Shown here: one piece after another, positions 35,416-47,973 of the stretch
Layout of the letters: each line of letters begins with the position of its first letter
Position numbering within the stretch: position 1 is the stretch's first letter
Assembly (NCBI GenBank): GCA_021234155.1
Contig: JAJEKV010000005.1
Coordinates: 25,125,584-25,189,583, forward strand
From: Isoetes taiwanensis
Taxonomy: Eukaryota > Streptophyta > Lycopodiopsida > Isoetales > Isoetaceae
Direction: 5' to 3'
Length of the DNA stretch: 64,000 nt
Notes under the pieces: generated by a model
The model's input: only the letters and a program-made list of their open reading frames with translations
Told to the model about the DNA's origin: nothing
Database searches by the model: none
Translations under genes and position numbers: made by a program

Positions 35416-36727
35416 TGCATATTCACACGGGGGGTGACGTAGCAGCGAGAGCATAGTTACCTGGAACGGGACGGGAACGGGAATGTGGACCTAAAATTTG
35501 GAACGGGAACGGGAACAAATCGGAACGGGAACGGCCAACATTTGAATTTTTAAAATCTAAAAACAGTTTTGGCGTTCCCTTTGCATAATGATCATTGTGG
35601 AACACTTAGAATTTAAAAATTATTCATAGAGGCCGCTTTGTAGATGGAAACATATTAAACCACTCCGTAGATGCTTAATGTTTTATATAACATTATATTC
35701 AAGACTTAAAACATAGTATTACATCTATAATTCTAACACAATAGAAGTCTAAAATAAACAAGATATGGAAGTTAAGCTTAGGCACTGAGGCCTTTGACAA
35801 ACTAAAAAAATACATGTTGCAATATTTCCCTTCCCTTAGAGATAACGTTTCTCAAAATCAATAGTGCCATTTAATCTATTACAATGCAGCACTACAAATC
35901 TCCATCAAAAAATAAAATTCTACAGTTCTGCAACAAGTTTTCTCAACTCTTTAACGCCCCTTAATGCTCTTAAACTTACTCCTCCTTTGCCTCATAGAGT
36001 CTCCCACAAGTCGTTCTTCAAGAACACATGGCTTTCTCCAATGCAAGTCCCTAAATAAATCGAAATTCCCATCATCAAAATGCAAAATAGATAGATTATA
36101 AATGAGATCGCAAATCGAGAGATATAGCAGAGGAGGAACGTAAATTAAACAACAAACAAAAGAGAGATAGTCGTGAAACATTTGTGTAGTCCGCTGCAAA
36201 CCGCTTTATGTGTATGTTTATGAAAAATACTGAGCAAAGAGCCATTGCCAATTGCACTATTCCTTCTTACCAAAAAAGGAAGCAAAGAAAAGAAAAAATG
36301 AACTATAAACCTTTGATTTTCTTACTTTTTTTGGAAACTTACCAAGAGCGTCGTTCCCAAAGATGGGAACGGCAGTCGGAACGGCGTTCCCGGTAACAAA
36401 CCATCGGGAACTGGAACTTGGCGTTCTGGGAACGTAGAAACCTAGGGAACGCGTTCCGGAACGGGAACGCGTTCGGAATGGCGTTCCCGGTAACTATGAG
36501 CGAGAGCCCTCATAATTGTATTTTGCACGTACAAAATCAACACCATATAGTATTACGCTTGAAATCTTATAGTATTTTGCGAATCTTGTTATACAGTATA
36601 GCAAATTTTGTACTTGCATACCCCACAAACGAGGAACTTTACGTACGGTGTAGATTAAGGAATAAGGGGTGAATATGCGTATCCAACAGCTCTCGTTGCC
36701 CGGAGTCACCCCCCGTGTGAATATGCA
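35416..36727. mobile_element. MITE with ~35-bp inverted ends
   Basis: The left end TGCATATTCACACGGGGGG faces an exact inverted copy ending at 36727, and the similarity extends to GTGAC and a GAGAG block. Without the nested hAT the element would be about 257 bp, a typical MITE size. No coding sequence. The target duplication is not certain. Confidence 0.75.
35452..36498. mobile_element. Non-autonomous hAT element nested in the MITE
   Basis: A perfect 8-bp duplication AGCGAGAG (35444-35451, 36499-36506) flanks ends that are inverted copies of CATAGTTACC followed by GGAACG. The 8-bp duplication and the CANNG start are hallmarks of hAT. Subterminal gggaacggg words are repeated on both sides and may bind transposase. 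The 1047-bp interior shows no transposase frame. Confidence 0.88.
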
Positions 36728-37663
36728 ATATATTTTATGAAGTAATAGATTGCATGGAACCACCAGTTTGTGCCCTTCCAACCTGCAAATTCTTCCCATC
36801 CTCTGCTTGGCATCCTTCAAAAATGCATTTTTCTGCACCAACTCTGATCCACTTTTGTCGTTTTAAACAACTCCGAGCTTTTGGGCAGTGGGGATCGGCA
36901 ACAATTTACAGATCCAAGTTTTCATTTGAAAGATTTGTCCCTGTTTTTTCAAATCTGGTACCTCCAGTTGCGGTTCAACAAACTAAGTTGAACAGAACAT
37001 GAAGCCCTAGTTTCAATAACATCAGTCTAAGTTTGGTAGTGGATCATGCAAAGGGCGGGCTCTCTTTGCAAGGGATTAACAACTACTTTGCAGATTTTCC
37101 CTCAGATCCAGGATTTGAGGAAAGAGCTGCAGGAGGAGACTACGTGGGTTTTGTCCCCGTATGCTTGTAATGTTAGGTTCCATTGTATTGTGTCGCAAAT
37201 CGTTGCCTTTGCTACATAATGTTTGTTTAGTTACCTTCACATAGAATTGGTGGTTAATAGGGTTTCAATTTTTTATGTTTTTCAACAGCGAAGGTAGGCC
37301 AAAAGGCTCAGGATTTGAAGGCAGCAGAAGCTGTAAAGCATCCTGGTATTAAAAAAAGGTACATGAAGGTTTGCACTTTTGCTACATTTCACATGCCCAA
37401 AATCTTGATTGTTGCTTGGAACTCTAAGTTCACAGGGAGGAGATTGTCTGGGTTTGTCCTTTCAATTTTTTTCCCTTCATTTCTTCTTGCAAATAACTTC
37501 ATCCTTCTTACTTTCTTACAAGGCAATAAATCTTGGAATCTCAAATCTAAAGTGTTATGGTCAATCAGAGGCTGAGGGATGCTGCTTTGAATGATTCGGC
37601 CCTAGTTTTTGGTGGGAAAAGAGAGTTTGGATCTCCAGGCAGCTTCCTACTCTAATGCAATAA
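36728..37663. other. No gene recognised
   Basis: Several frames of 60-90 codons occur, none with a domain. A Lys/Ala-rich segment near 37305-37370 looks coding-like but is isolated. A degenerate primer-binding-like TGGTATCATATC lies on the minus strand at 37664-37675. Confidence 0.4.
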
Positions 37664-37676
37664 GATATGATACCAG

Positions 37677-38945
37677 ACCAGGCAGGGCTTCCGACTTTGC
37701 TAGATTCATCTTTACAGGTGTTTCCGATACTTCTCATGTGGCGCTCCTTGCGATATATACAATAGTATGTCGTATACATCAAAGGACGTTCCCCATCCAA
37801 CGGCCTCCTCAACGTATAGACCCTCCATCTAACTCACGTCTCAAATGGCCAGACAGACGAGCAGAACACACAGAATTGTCATTTTGCCTCATCCTCTAGG
37901 GATTCCTATATCAGCAGAAGCAAATATATAACATAATGCCTAACAATACAGAATAACAACACTATCTCGAAGGGTAGTCAGACCCATCACAACATATACA
38001 ATACATTGATCATCGACATCAAAACATCAAATGGAAGCCCCTACCCTTGCTCAGACTCAAGGAGGAGTCGATTGATGACTGGGGGTCTCCAAATAGATTA
38101 GTCCGAGTTATGGCAATGACTTGGGCTAGCAATAGATAGTGGCTAGGGTTGGCCACTCCATCTGCCCCTCCTATGCATACTTTACAAATAGGCTAAATTC
38201 GGGCTCTGTCGCGACTGTAACCTGTCGGAGATGCAATCTCATGGCATCATCCAACAAGACTACTCTGGTTTATATCTCCTCGGTCCAATGAGGTAGGAAG
38301 GGTTGCATCTCCCCTTTTCGGAGTGCAGTGGCTCCATGGACAACTAGAGGTTTGTGGCGACACATGTCCTTATCCGATTGAACTCCCCAAAACAAGCGCC
38401 AAGCTGACACTTGCAACTCTTGAGAGTCGGGAGCGGCACCATTGACCCATGAAGTGTCGAACTCACACCCGGTCCACACGAAGTGACCGACTATAAGCCT
38501 AGCCTGCTATGGGACCCTAGTAGCCACACTCAGCAGGGCCCACCCTCCACTTTGCCACTAACTCCATTGTCGGGTGCTCAGTCACTCCATAACCTCCGTA
38601 CCCAGGTGGGCTTTATACACAGGCCGCATAATAATGAGAATTAATAGGTCTAAACTAGGAGTATCATCTAAATAATGGCTACTAGGTCTCTACCCCCTTT
38701 TCCAATACACAAGAGGTGCAAACATAATATCAACTAACATCATATATCAACATAACATGATAAATAACAAGAATAACAACTTATTCTAATCACATGCATC
38801 CAACTTATAGTTAGGCTTCATTGATTAGGGTTCAAGCTCATAACGATAGGTTCTGGAATGGCTCAACTAGTACACAATGTGCTAGCTCAACTGGAATCTA
38901 ATCGAAATACCTGTTCCTAAAGAATTGTCTGCTGCTTTCGGGGGG
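37677..38945 (-). repeat. LTR relic related to the H3-bearing element
   Basis: The reverse complement aligns with the LTR at 50979-52554 over long stretches: gagatgcaaccc, ggaggggc-gatggagtgg, aaccctagcca-like, ggagaccc, gagtctgagc and acccttcgag all occur in the same order and spacing. Divergence is far greater than between the two LTRs of the H3 element. It is cut at 38951 by the next LTR. It shows that the family has older members here. Confidence 0.7.
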
Positions 38946-40947
38946 GGGGTTGTTGAAGGTGTTCCTGGCAAAACCTTCAACTTCAATGGTTTAGGACCTC
39001 CAGGTTGCTTAAGGCAACCACTCTCTGTGAAAAATTCCAAGTAGAAAGCTCAAATTTCAATCCTCAACCACTTTCCCAAAAGAGAAAAAAGTCTGCCTTG
39101 CAAGAAAAGATGCCAAATGCAAACAAGCAAGGATCAGCTTATTATTTTTGGTGCCAAAGCTACTTGAGACCCCGAGGAATGTTGGGCAAAAAGTCAGACA
39201 GATTTTGATCAGTGCAAATCACTCAAATGTGCACTTCTGACCATGTCAAAATTTGGTCAATATCCCTAGCAGAGAGTGGATTTCTGTAACTCCAAAAAGG
39301 TTTCTGGGATTTGAAGCTTGGATCTTTTCTTAGTATGTCTGTACACAATGGTCAAGTACTCTTTTTGCAAAGAAATATGTAAATTATCCTGGAGATTTAA
39401 GTTTAGGTCTGACAGACTATTACAGACTAAGAACAACAGGTTGTCTTTTGGATTAAATCCCAATGCTATCTATGCTTTTGCAGATGAAAGAATGCAAGTT
39501 ACCCTATGGAAATGCAAATATGGATTAGTATGAGCAGATTCTTAGCTTAATTATGCAAGTAGGGATCCCTTATCAGAGGAATATGCAAGCACTTTGATCA
39601 AGATCCACCTATTCTGTTTATGCTTATGTGCAACTATTCTTTGCAATAATTTCTCGACCTAAATCCAAAGGTTAACAGTCAGATTTTTCATGATGCAAAA
39701 CACAATGTCAAAAGAAATCATTCACAAATATTTTTCCAAGGATTGGATTTTCATTCACTTAAAAATCGCGCAGCAAACAAAGATAATCCCAAGCTCTATG
39801 TCTTGGGTACAGGATCAAATCAAGTATTCAATCAGGTAATTCACATAAAATATCACAAATTCGTGCATAATCTGGCATGTGGAAGGCAAATCCAAGCTCA
39901 AACCATCAAAACCGGTTTTTTCTCAAAGAACTTCGATCAGTCTTTCACCTCAAAGCCCTCGAAAAACTCTGAGCATTTTTTTCCCTTTTTAAAATCCTTT
40001 GTTCCGGCCTATCCTTGGCAAATCCGGGCCGGATCTTTGTTTTTTAGTTAGGTTAATGAGTTCTTGGTGCAATGTGGTCCAATTCGAAGTCTCTAGACCA
40101 TGATTAAGCAGTTGGTTCGGGTTGATTTGCCGGATCTTGGCATAGCAGGGCATCTAGGGTTCTTGGCAAAATAGTTCGATGTATCCCATAGGAATATTTC
40201 AAAAAAAGTGGCTAAGGTATATAAGACCCAAAAAATGCATTATTAATAATTCAGACGTGTTATGCCCACGTGGGATTCCATACCTCCACTGTCTCACACG
40301 TCCAGTTGTACCACGTGGCGGGGGATGATTGGACGGGGAAATCTAGGCTGTTGGGTGGGGGGGGTAGATAGGAAATTTTTTTTGCAACCCCATGAAGCCT
40401 GGCGCATTTCCCAAGAAACCCAATATGAAGGCTTAAATGGACACTTTTTTGAAAAATCTTTTTTGCAAAAGAAATCCTTTTTTATGTTCTCCAGGGTGGT
40501 GGAATTTTTTTGGCAAAACTAGATTTTCCATTTTTTGGCTCAAAGAGGGTATGGAAATAGTGAGGTGGCAAGTAAGCAAGATGATGCTGACATGGCAAAA
40601 GGGGTGATGAGGTGTCAAAGAACTTGGCAAGGTATATTTTTTCTAGTCAAAACATGTGATGAGGTGGAGGTGATGAAAGTGACACGTGTATGATGATGTG
40701 GATGTGATGGTGATGATGTGGCAAGACAACATGTCACCTTTATGATCTTAAACACCTTGTTTTGAAGAATTTTGAAAAAAAGGAATTTCCAATGGGGATG
40801 ACAAATTTTTTTTTTTTTTTGAAGGACGACAAGCTTTATTCACCAACTAAAAACTAGAGCAACATAACATGCAAAGACAGGATTATAACCCTAGTGGACA
40901 AACCGATCCAACTGAGCACAACAACCTGCCTATGCAAAAGAATGAAT

Positions 40948-43900
40948 CTAAAGGTAAGTATGCCAGATCAGTACTTTCTTCTCTTGATCAAGAGAAGAAC
41001 AATTGTAAGCCATAACAATTTTATTTTGCGCCCACTGAAGAACAATCTCATATGCAGTATCTACGCCCTTAAAGATAAACAACCTCCTTCTCTTCCAGAT
41101 TGACCATAAAAGCCAGCCACATGCGAGATGAAAAGCTCGTCTCCGTAGTTTGGGCCAAGCATCAGGATAGATAGCAAGCAAAATTTGCTGGCTAGATCGA
41201 GACGTGCCAAATATGCCTGCCGAAGCCGCTCACACAAGAAGAAACAATGCTCAATACTCTCAACCCTTTGCTGGCATAAAGGAAAAGAGCTCTGAAATCC
41301 AGTTATCCATTTTATGGACTAACCTGTTGACTCTGAGGCATCTATGTATGGATCACTTGCCACCACAAAACTACTTGAAGCAGCTTATCCCATACCCATA
41401 TCCAAACACTTTTCCATTGTGGCTGAGGGGCCTGAAGATGCCACCTATTAGATGGAGGCAGACAGAAGACACAAACCGCCCTGGCTGGATATCCACCCCA
41501 TACGACTACCTCAATCTGTGAACCAGAATCCTGTGGCAACAATGCAGCAATATGATTCCAGATTACTCTGTCCCATCTGTACAACAAGAACTTTGTTCTA
41601 AATGCTTCCCATGGCATGAGATGATCAGACTCATACCAAGCTGCAATAGTGCTTATACCAGCTGCTATCCATCGTCGTTGTGTATTTGGATGAACAACCA
41701 CACTTAGAGGCACATTCTTTGGAGTGTCCTGCAAAGGAATCCACCAGCATGGAGTGGACAACTGAAGACATGCCTCAGGATTAATATGGAAAAGAGACCT
41801 GACAGTGTCCCAAGCAGCAAGCAACCCCTTTAGAAAGGGGGAAGCATTAGGATACGGATGCATATGATAAAGCAAAGCCCAAGGAAGGAGGGGCTTAATG
41901 GTGGCCTTATGAAATGGGAGACAATGCTGAATCGACTGCACCAACAACCTCAGGCCAGGAGAATCATCCTTACCAATGAAAATTCTCCAAATAAACTTTG
42001 ATATCATCACCTTGCTTTGGAGGTGAAAATCCAACATACCAAGACCACCAGCTGCCTTAGGTCTAATGCATTTCGCCCAAGCTACCTTGACCACCGCTCC
42101 TAACTCATTTCCACCCCAAATAAAATTTCTGACGATACCTGCGGAGCTAATAGAGCAGACGCCATGTAGACATGAGTATTACTAATAACACATTTAGCCA
42201 CAGTGATTCTACTGGGCATGGACAGTTTAGCTGTATTCCACCAGAACAAGTGCTTTTGCAACCCACTAATGATTTCATCCCAAGCATCTGAAGCAGGCGT
42301 GAATTCCAACTGGGATACCAAGCAACTTTGTGGTATTGCCATGCAGAAGAATCTTCCATGGATAGTCCAAAATACAGGGAGGGATGGGACTGTCCAACGT
42401 CCACAAAGCTGTACATTTTTGCCACCCTACAAGAACACCTGATGCTAAGGAGAATGTGTCTAACAATAGCTTAGCATTACGAAGATTCTCAGCCTCGGCA
42501 ATTAGGAACAAAAAAGTGTCATCGGCATATTGGTTACATACCTCTTGAGAACCATCGTCCATTGGGAGGCCTTGAATAACGCCATCTTGGGTAGCCACGG
42601 AGAAGAGCTGGGATAATACTTAGAACTCCCACAATTGTGAAAAGCAAGGGTGCTAAGGGACAACCTTGCCGAATTCCTCTACCCACTACAAAAATATCAG
42701 ATGGCTCGCCCTGGAAAAGGACAGTAGATCTGGCTGATGTATGGAGCTTCATGACATTCCTTGTGAATGACTCCCCAAACCCAAGTGCAAGAAGACACTT
42801 CTCCAAGAAACCCCAATCAACACTATCGTAAGCTTTAGCAAAATCAAGCTTAAGATACATTGCTCTATGACCCTGTAACCGGGCCCAATATATTCCTTCA
42901 TATGCAACAGCCACGTTGTTGAGAATACAACGACGAGGGAGAAAGCCAGATTGTGTTGACGAGATAGCGCCAGCCAAGATGTCTCAGACTCTTTCTGCCA
43001 ATGTCTTAGCAAAGATCTCGTATACAGAGGAAAGCAATGTAATAGGTCGCCAGTCAGAAATAGTATTGGGTTCCTTGCTCTTTGGAAAACCTGTATTCAA
43101 AATCTTGTCAAGGCTCCTAAATCTCTGAAACTCACAAAAGGCATCATATATGTCATCCTCCAACCAGTCCCAGCAAATCTGAAAGAATTCAATAGGAAAG
43201 CCATCAAGACCAGGGCATTTGTCCCTTTTCAAGAGAGCCACAGCTGCTTTTAGATCCTCCTTCACGATATTGGACTCAAGAAGCAACCTCTGCTCTTCAG
43301 AAACAATGCGACGCACCTTAGTCAACACGGCCAATTGCATGTCCTTCTGAAAGGGCAATGGGTGTCGTGCAAAGAATGAAGAAAAGTGATGATGAAGATA
43401 CTGCTTAAGATTCACCGGATCGGAGATAAGAGCGCCATCTGGCAACACCAAAGAATGTATAGAAGTGGCGAGTTTCCTTCTTCTTGCAGCCGCAAAAAAG
43501 AACCTGGTACATATATCTCCGTCCTTGAACCACTGCAACCCTGCCTTCACCTTGGCTTCAGTAACTTTTACAGTTTCCATAGCCTTGATCTGAGATAATA
43601 ACTCCTTTTCTCGACTCCACTAGTATGGCCACGGCCTTGAGTACTTCTAATTCCCGGTACAATGCGGTCAATAGTCCTCTAGCTTCAGCAACTTTCGGAC
43701 TCTCCCATATTCTTTTGCAAATGACTTCACCTGCAGAACAACCATTTGCGACAACCCTGAACATGCCCCCCTACGAGGTGAGAAGGCCCGAGACCAAGTC
43801 CGACTACATCCAAGTTTGAACTCATCATCCTCCAAGTACTTGCAATTAAGCTTAAAGTAGGTCCTGGTAGGTCGATGACAATTAGCCACATCATTAGTTA

Positions 43901-44612
43901 GGAGTTGTGGATTATGATCGCACACCTGAGCTATCCGTAAGATTTGAGCGATTTAAAAATCCGCCAGCCTGAACAAATTTGCACAAGTATTAAAGTATCA
44001 TCTATCATGCCTTGCATAAGCTCTGCCAGCTCCTGTCCAACCATTACACCACGTAAAGGACTGATCACCATCCATCTCTATAAGCTGACCATCATGTAGA
44101 AGGCGTAGCCATTGTTCTCGCTCGAATCCTTGCACCACTTCAGAGCCGCGACCACTTCTATCTCTTTCCAACTCGACCATATTAAAGTCACCAACGAGCA
44201 ACCATGCAACATTCTGCCCAAGCTGAAGAACTTTACTCTTCAGAGTTGCCCATAAAGCACCACGTTGACGAGGTCTATTATGAGCATATACATTTATCAA
44301 ACCCCATTCTTGGCCCTTATCTTTCTATTTGATTATTATCCACCGCCCGAACCTATCTGCTTGAGTAAAAGTGACATCCACATAAGACATCCAAGCAGTA
44401 AGCACATCAGCCTTAGATGCATCAGCAGCAGACACCAAGACATTATAGTCACGTCCAAATACATTAGCTACTTTATGTACATCACCTCGGCGGCATTTAT
44501 GCTCTTGAAGGCAACAAAAGGTCGTAGAAAACTTAGACAGGTAAAGAGACAACCTGCTTCTTTTACTTGGGGAAGAAGCCACTCCCTTCACATTCCAAGA
44601 TAACAGGTTCAT
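40948..44612 (-). pseudogene. LINE ORF2 (endonuclease, reverse transcriptase)
   Basis: It opens MNLLSWNVKGVASS at 44612, the APE-type endonuclease start. LLVGDFNMVELERDRSG and SFTWCNGW follow in the 43998-44300 piece. RT blocks follow: KCPGLDGFPIEFFQ, YLKLDFAKAYDSVDW, GIRQGCPLAPLLF and NQYADDTFLFL, with the catalytic YADD at 42518-42529. The C-terminal part (41342-42094, 40948-41181) has the W-rich zinc-binding region (CGWLLWSIWKRR). At least three frame changes break it. ORF2p nicks the target and copies the RNA in place. Confidence 0.9.
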
Positions 44613-44698
44613 GTGGCCAAAATATTATGTTCCACCTCCATACCAATAGAGCCAGCATCAACCATGTCCATCTCGCTTGGTTCTGAAGGGAGGTTAGT

Positions 44699-46314
44699 TC
44701 ACCTCGTCCTGGAAATTGGCAAGGGGGAGCCTTCTCTCTGTTCCACCCTTCCATTATTTTGTTCAGCAGTTGGTGAGGGAGAGCCTCCTCTCTGCTCTAC
44801 CCCCCCATTATTTTTTTGGGTAACTGGCAAGGGAGAGCCTCCTCTCGGCTCCACCCTTCCATGCAAATTATCAGAATCGCTCATGACATGAGACACATGT
44901 TGACTAGCCTTATTGCGTGCAGCTCTTTTCCAAGTAACATTTGTCCATCCCTCTTGGGCATTTTCATGATGCTCTTGAACATTTTCATGCCGCTCTTGCA
45001 ATTCCTGGATCTTCTGTAACTTAGCCCTAGCATCCTCTTCAAAAGCGGGAGTATGCACAATCTTCTGTGGGATAGTGGTTCTAGCAGCAGATGGAGTAGC
45101 AACAACAGAGGTAGCAGTAGCATTGGCAGAAGGGACAACAGATGGTAAAGGGGACTCAACAAAGGTAGGAGGCATAGAGGAAGAAGGGACCATTGCAGGA
45201 CGATCTCTCTTAGCACGAAAATTTGCAAATAAAGCAAGTCGAGGAAATAAATCACAAGCTGAGGGCCATTGAGCAATTGCAAAGCATACTTCAGAAAGAT
45301 AGGGCCACTTTTCACAACCACACAGTCATGAAGACCGCGACCAGAAGGAAGAGAGGCACAAATTTTAGCACCATCAACAATAGAATGGGCCAGATGAGTA
45401 CCCAGACCATTAGCAATACTGATAAGAAACTCCGGCACCAAGAGATCGGGAGGAAGATTAGGAATAGAAAATCAACATGGCATCCTAAGAGCACGAGTCG
45501 TACCAGGAGAAAATCCAGGCGAGTAAGGCTGGTACAAAATATAATCACTCCACATTGGGTTCACACCACGTGCCACCAGTTGCTCCACAGCCACAGCATC
45601 ATAAAAAACGATAAAAAAGAACTTCTTATCCAGCATCTTTAAAGTACGATAAGGTGGCAACCCTAATCTCCAAAGATGACCAGTCAACCAATAGCCAAGC
45701 TTTCTAGTGTCAAGAAATGCTCCAGTATATTGACCAACCACACTAAACGACAACAAGTTACTAATACACTTCTTGTGTAGGTCATGATCAATCTCGACCA
45801 CATTGTACTGAGACGCTTGAAGAGTATTCTTACACATTTCAGACTGATAGAAAACTTCAACAGGAGGTAACTGAAGCTCCAATTGAGTCTCCTTTGCTCG
45901 CAACTCACCTAAAAGGTTACTGAGATCTCTTTTATTATCCTGAATCATCACATCAATAGCTGTAGCAATACGCACAGCAGACGTAGTTGATGACAAGTCC
46001 TTCTTGATCCAATCACTAAAGCGCTCCCTGCTAGCATTTACTCCTTTAGTTGAGGACCTTCAAGGAAGTGGACGGGACTGATCTTTGTTAGAATTGGCAC
46101 CAGCTGGCGCCGAGGCACCATCCACAGAAGCATTACCGCTATTCAAAGCACTTGTACTCTTCGGTGCACCAGCCGAGTGTGCCAATGCAGGAATATCACC
46201 GTCTTGAAAGACATTCTCACTATAATCCAGAGGGTTAACATGCAATGCCAAATTTGCCCCCTGCACCAGCATGGATACAGGAGGTTTTGCAGGCAGCTTG
46301 GAAGTTGACGCCAT
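44699..46314 (-). pseudogene. LINE ORF1
   Basis: The start is MASTSKLPAKPPVSMLVQG at 46314, about 200 nt from the element's 5' end. The middle (45472-45996) has a helical region followed by FFFIVFYDAVAVEQLVA, resembling the DUF4283-type RNA-binding domain of plant L1 ORF1 proteins. The end (44699-45193) is Ser/Pro-rich with three repeats of RVEPRGGSPLP-like sequence. Frames change between the pieces. ORF1p coats the LINE RNA. Confidence 0.75.
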
Positions 46315-47200
46315 AGAGCCGAAACTGTCAGGGCCGAAAAGGCTATCAGCCGGAACCTAAAACCTGTGATACACCCTTAGAAAGAGCTCTAAATCAGCTT
46401 TCCAACGAGCCAAAAAACACCGTAATCCGAGGTCTGTACAAACGTAAAGCAGCCTCCGGCAGAAACCCTAGGGCGCATCCATCATCTCCGCAAAAACCGC
46501 AAATACTTGAGCTCCAATGGGGATGACATGTGTATGGTGTGACATGGCAATGGTGATGATGTGTATGATGACTTGGCCATTTTCAAGTGATGACATGGGT
46601 CAATTTAATGCTAATTCATATACATTGCATTCTTTAGGCAAATCTTTGACTTTTGTTGCTTCCCTTAGGAATTTTGCACTTTCTCTCACCATTTGACTTC
46701 TAGAGAGAGAATTTGACCCTAGATCATGGGTATGGCCAAATCAAGTGAAAATTTTGCTTTTACAAAATGATAATGGTGTGGTGGGTATGTGAGGTGTGAA
46801 TGACATATGAAAGAGAAGTTTTGACTAGAAAAAATTTGCTTTTAGGAAATGAAAGCTAGGCATGGAATTTGAGGTCATATGGGTATGTTTTCATGGAAAA
46901 GGATATGGAAGGCTTGAGATTGGGATCATAGGAGATAGTTATGCGAAGAACTCAAATGGAAACATCACATAACACTTCAAGGGGTCTTCAAATCTTCAAA
47001 CTTGTCTTGCTTGAATCACCTTCACTGGCATGCTTGTGTGATCTCTCATGAATGTCTTCACCTTGGTCTTCAAGTGTCCACTTCATAATGTGCAACGATG
47101 TATTCTTTTCAAATGAATCATGCTTGTGTAATTGTGTTCAAATCTAAGTATAAGCATGAGTAAATCACAATGTGTCTTGCTCTTCTATCTTTGCCATAGC

Positions 47201-47970
47201 ATAGCGTATGGGAGGGGGGCTCTATCACTTGCAAAAGCGGTTTGGAGTAGATGCTCCTCCCATTGATGCGCATGTGCTCCTGGGGCTGCTGCTCCAAGCT
47301 ATGCTGCCGAAGATGATCCTTGAATCACAGCTATGAACTGGTATTAGAAGCTGGTGGATCCAAAAGTGGCCTATGTGATGATCATATAGGTATTATATTT
47401 ATGTACAATATGGTCGTCACACGGATTACATGCATGCACGACACTTGACATGATCTAATTTATGGGAGTGGCGCAATCCAGGCCTTTGGCCTAGATAGAA
47501 ATAGAGGAGCTTCATTCTTGTCGAACCATTCCAGTCCAACGCCAGTCTTGAGCCTTCTAGGTGCATGTCTTGTGTTCTTGCTTGCTGTCGGGCTATTGTA
47601 TTCTTGATTCTCCATTGTATATCAGATTCTTTGCCGATCTTGACATAGTTATTGCATATTTTCTATGTATTTTTCTTGTTTTCGGCGTAGGTTCATGACA
47701 GTTTGAACCGGAATCCTTACCAATTTTTGTGTGCTCAGAGTCTAAATATTTATTTATATTCCTAATGGTTCGACGACTCTGGAAGATCACGATCATCTTA
47801 AGCATTTCTTTGTCCATTTTTTGGTATTTTTCTGTCCCTATGAAGGAGATTTCATCCTTACTATAGCAAGTGTGACATCTTGTTCAAGTATATCATCAAC
47901 TGCAGCTAGACAATAAGGAGCTCAACAAATGAGTAGCATCTCATAAATCAGCCTCTACTCTAGAAGAAGA
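47201..47970. other. Uncertain; possibly the 5' LTR of the next gypsy relic
   Basis: AT-rich sequence containing TGTGATGATCATATAGG (47372), which could open an LTR. A promoter-like and primer-site-like arrangement cannot be confirmed. No gene recognised. Confidence 0.3.
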
Positions 47971-47973
47971 CCA

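Larger units (their letters stand above)
40804..46512 (-). mobile_element. Full-length L1-type LINE
   Basis: A perfect 16-bp duplication TCCAATGGGGATGACA (40788-40803, 46513-46528) bounds a 5.7-kb element whose minus-strand 3' end is a poly(A) tail (40804-40820). It contains ORF1 and an ORF2 with endonuclease, reverse transcriptase and a C-terminal zinc-binding region. The full length and perfect duplication indicate one complete target-primed insertion into the Tat-type LTR. Frameshifts and stops in both ORFs make it inactive. Confidence 0.95.
38951..47200 (-). repeat. Minus-strand Tat-type LTR, split by a LINE
   Basis: Its left end, TGTTGAAGGTGTTCCTGGC, is the reverse complement of the 3' end of the LTRs at 22.7 and 33.6 kb. 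The homology continues through the C-run and ccacgtgg promoter area (40258-40400 region) and resumes after the LINE (46529 onward, e.g. the 'ggggtcttca' block near 46980). The right end is not sharply defined. No internal region follows, so this is a solo LTR or truncated copy. It is older than the 20-kb element. Confidence 0.75.

Noticed and set aside
47338-47350. Primer-binding-site-like TGGTATTAGAAGC
   Set aside because: It differs from the initiator-Met complement in several bases and no LTR end precedes it.
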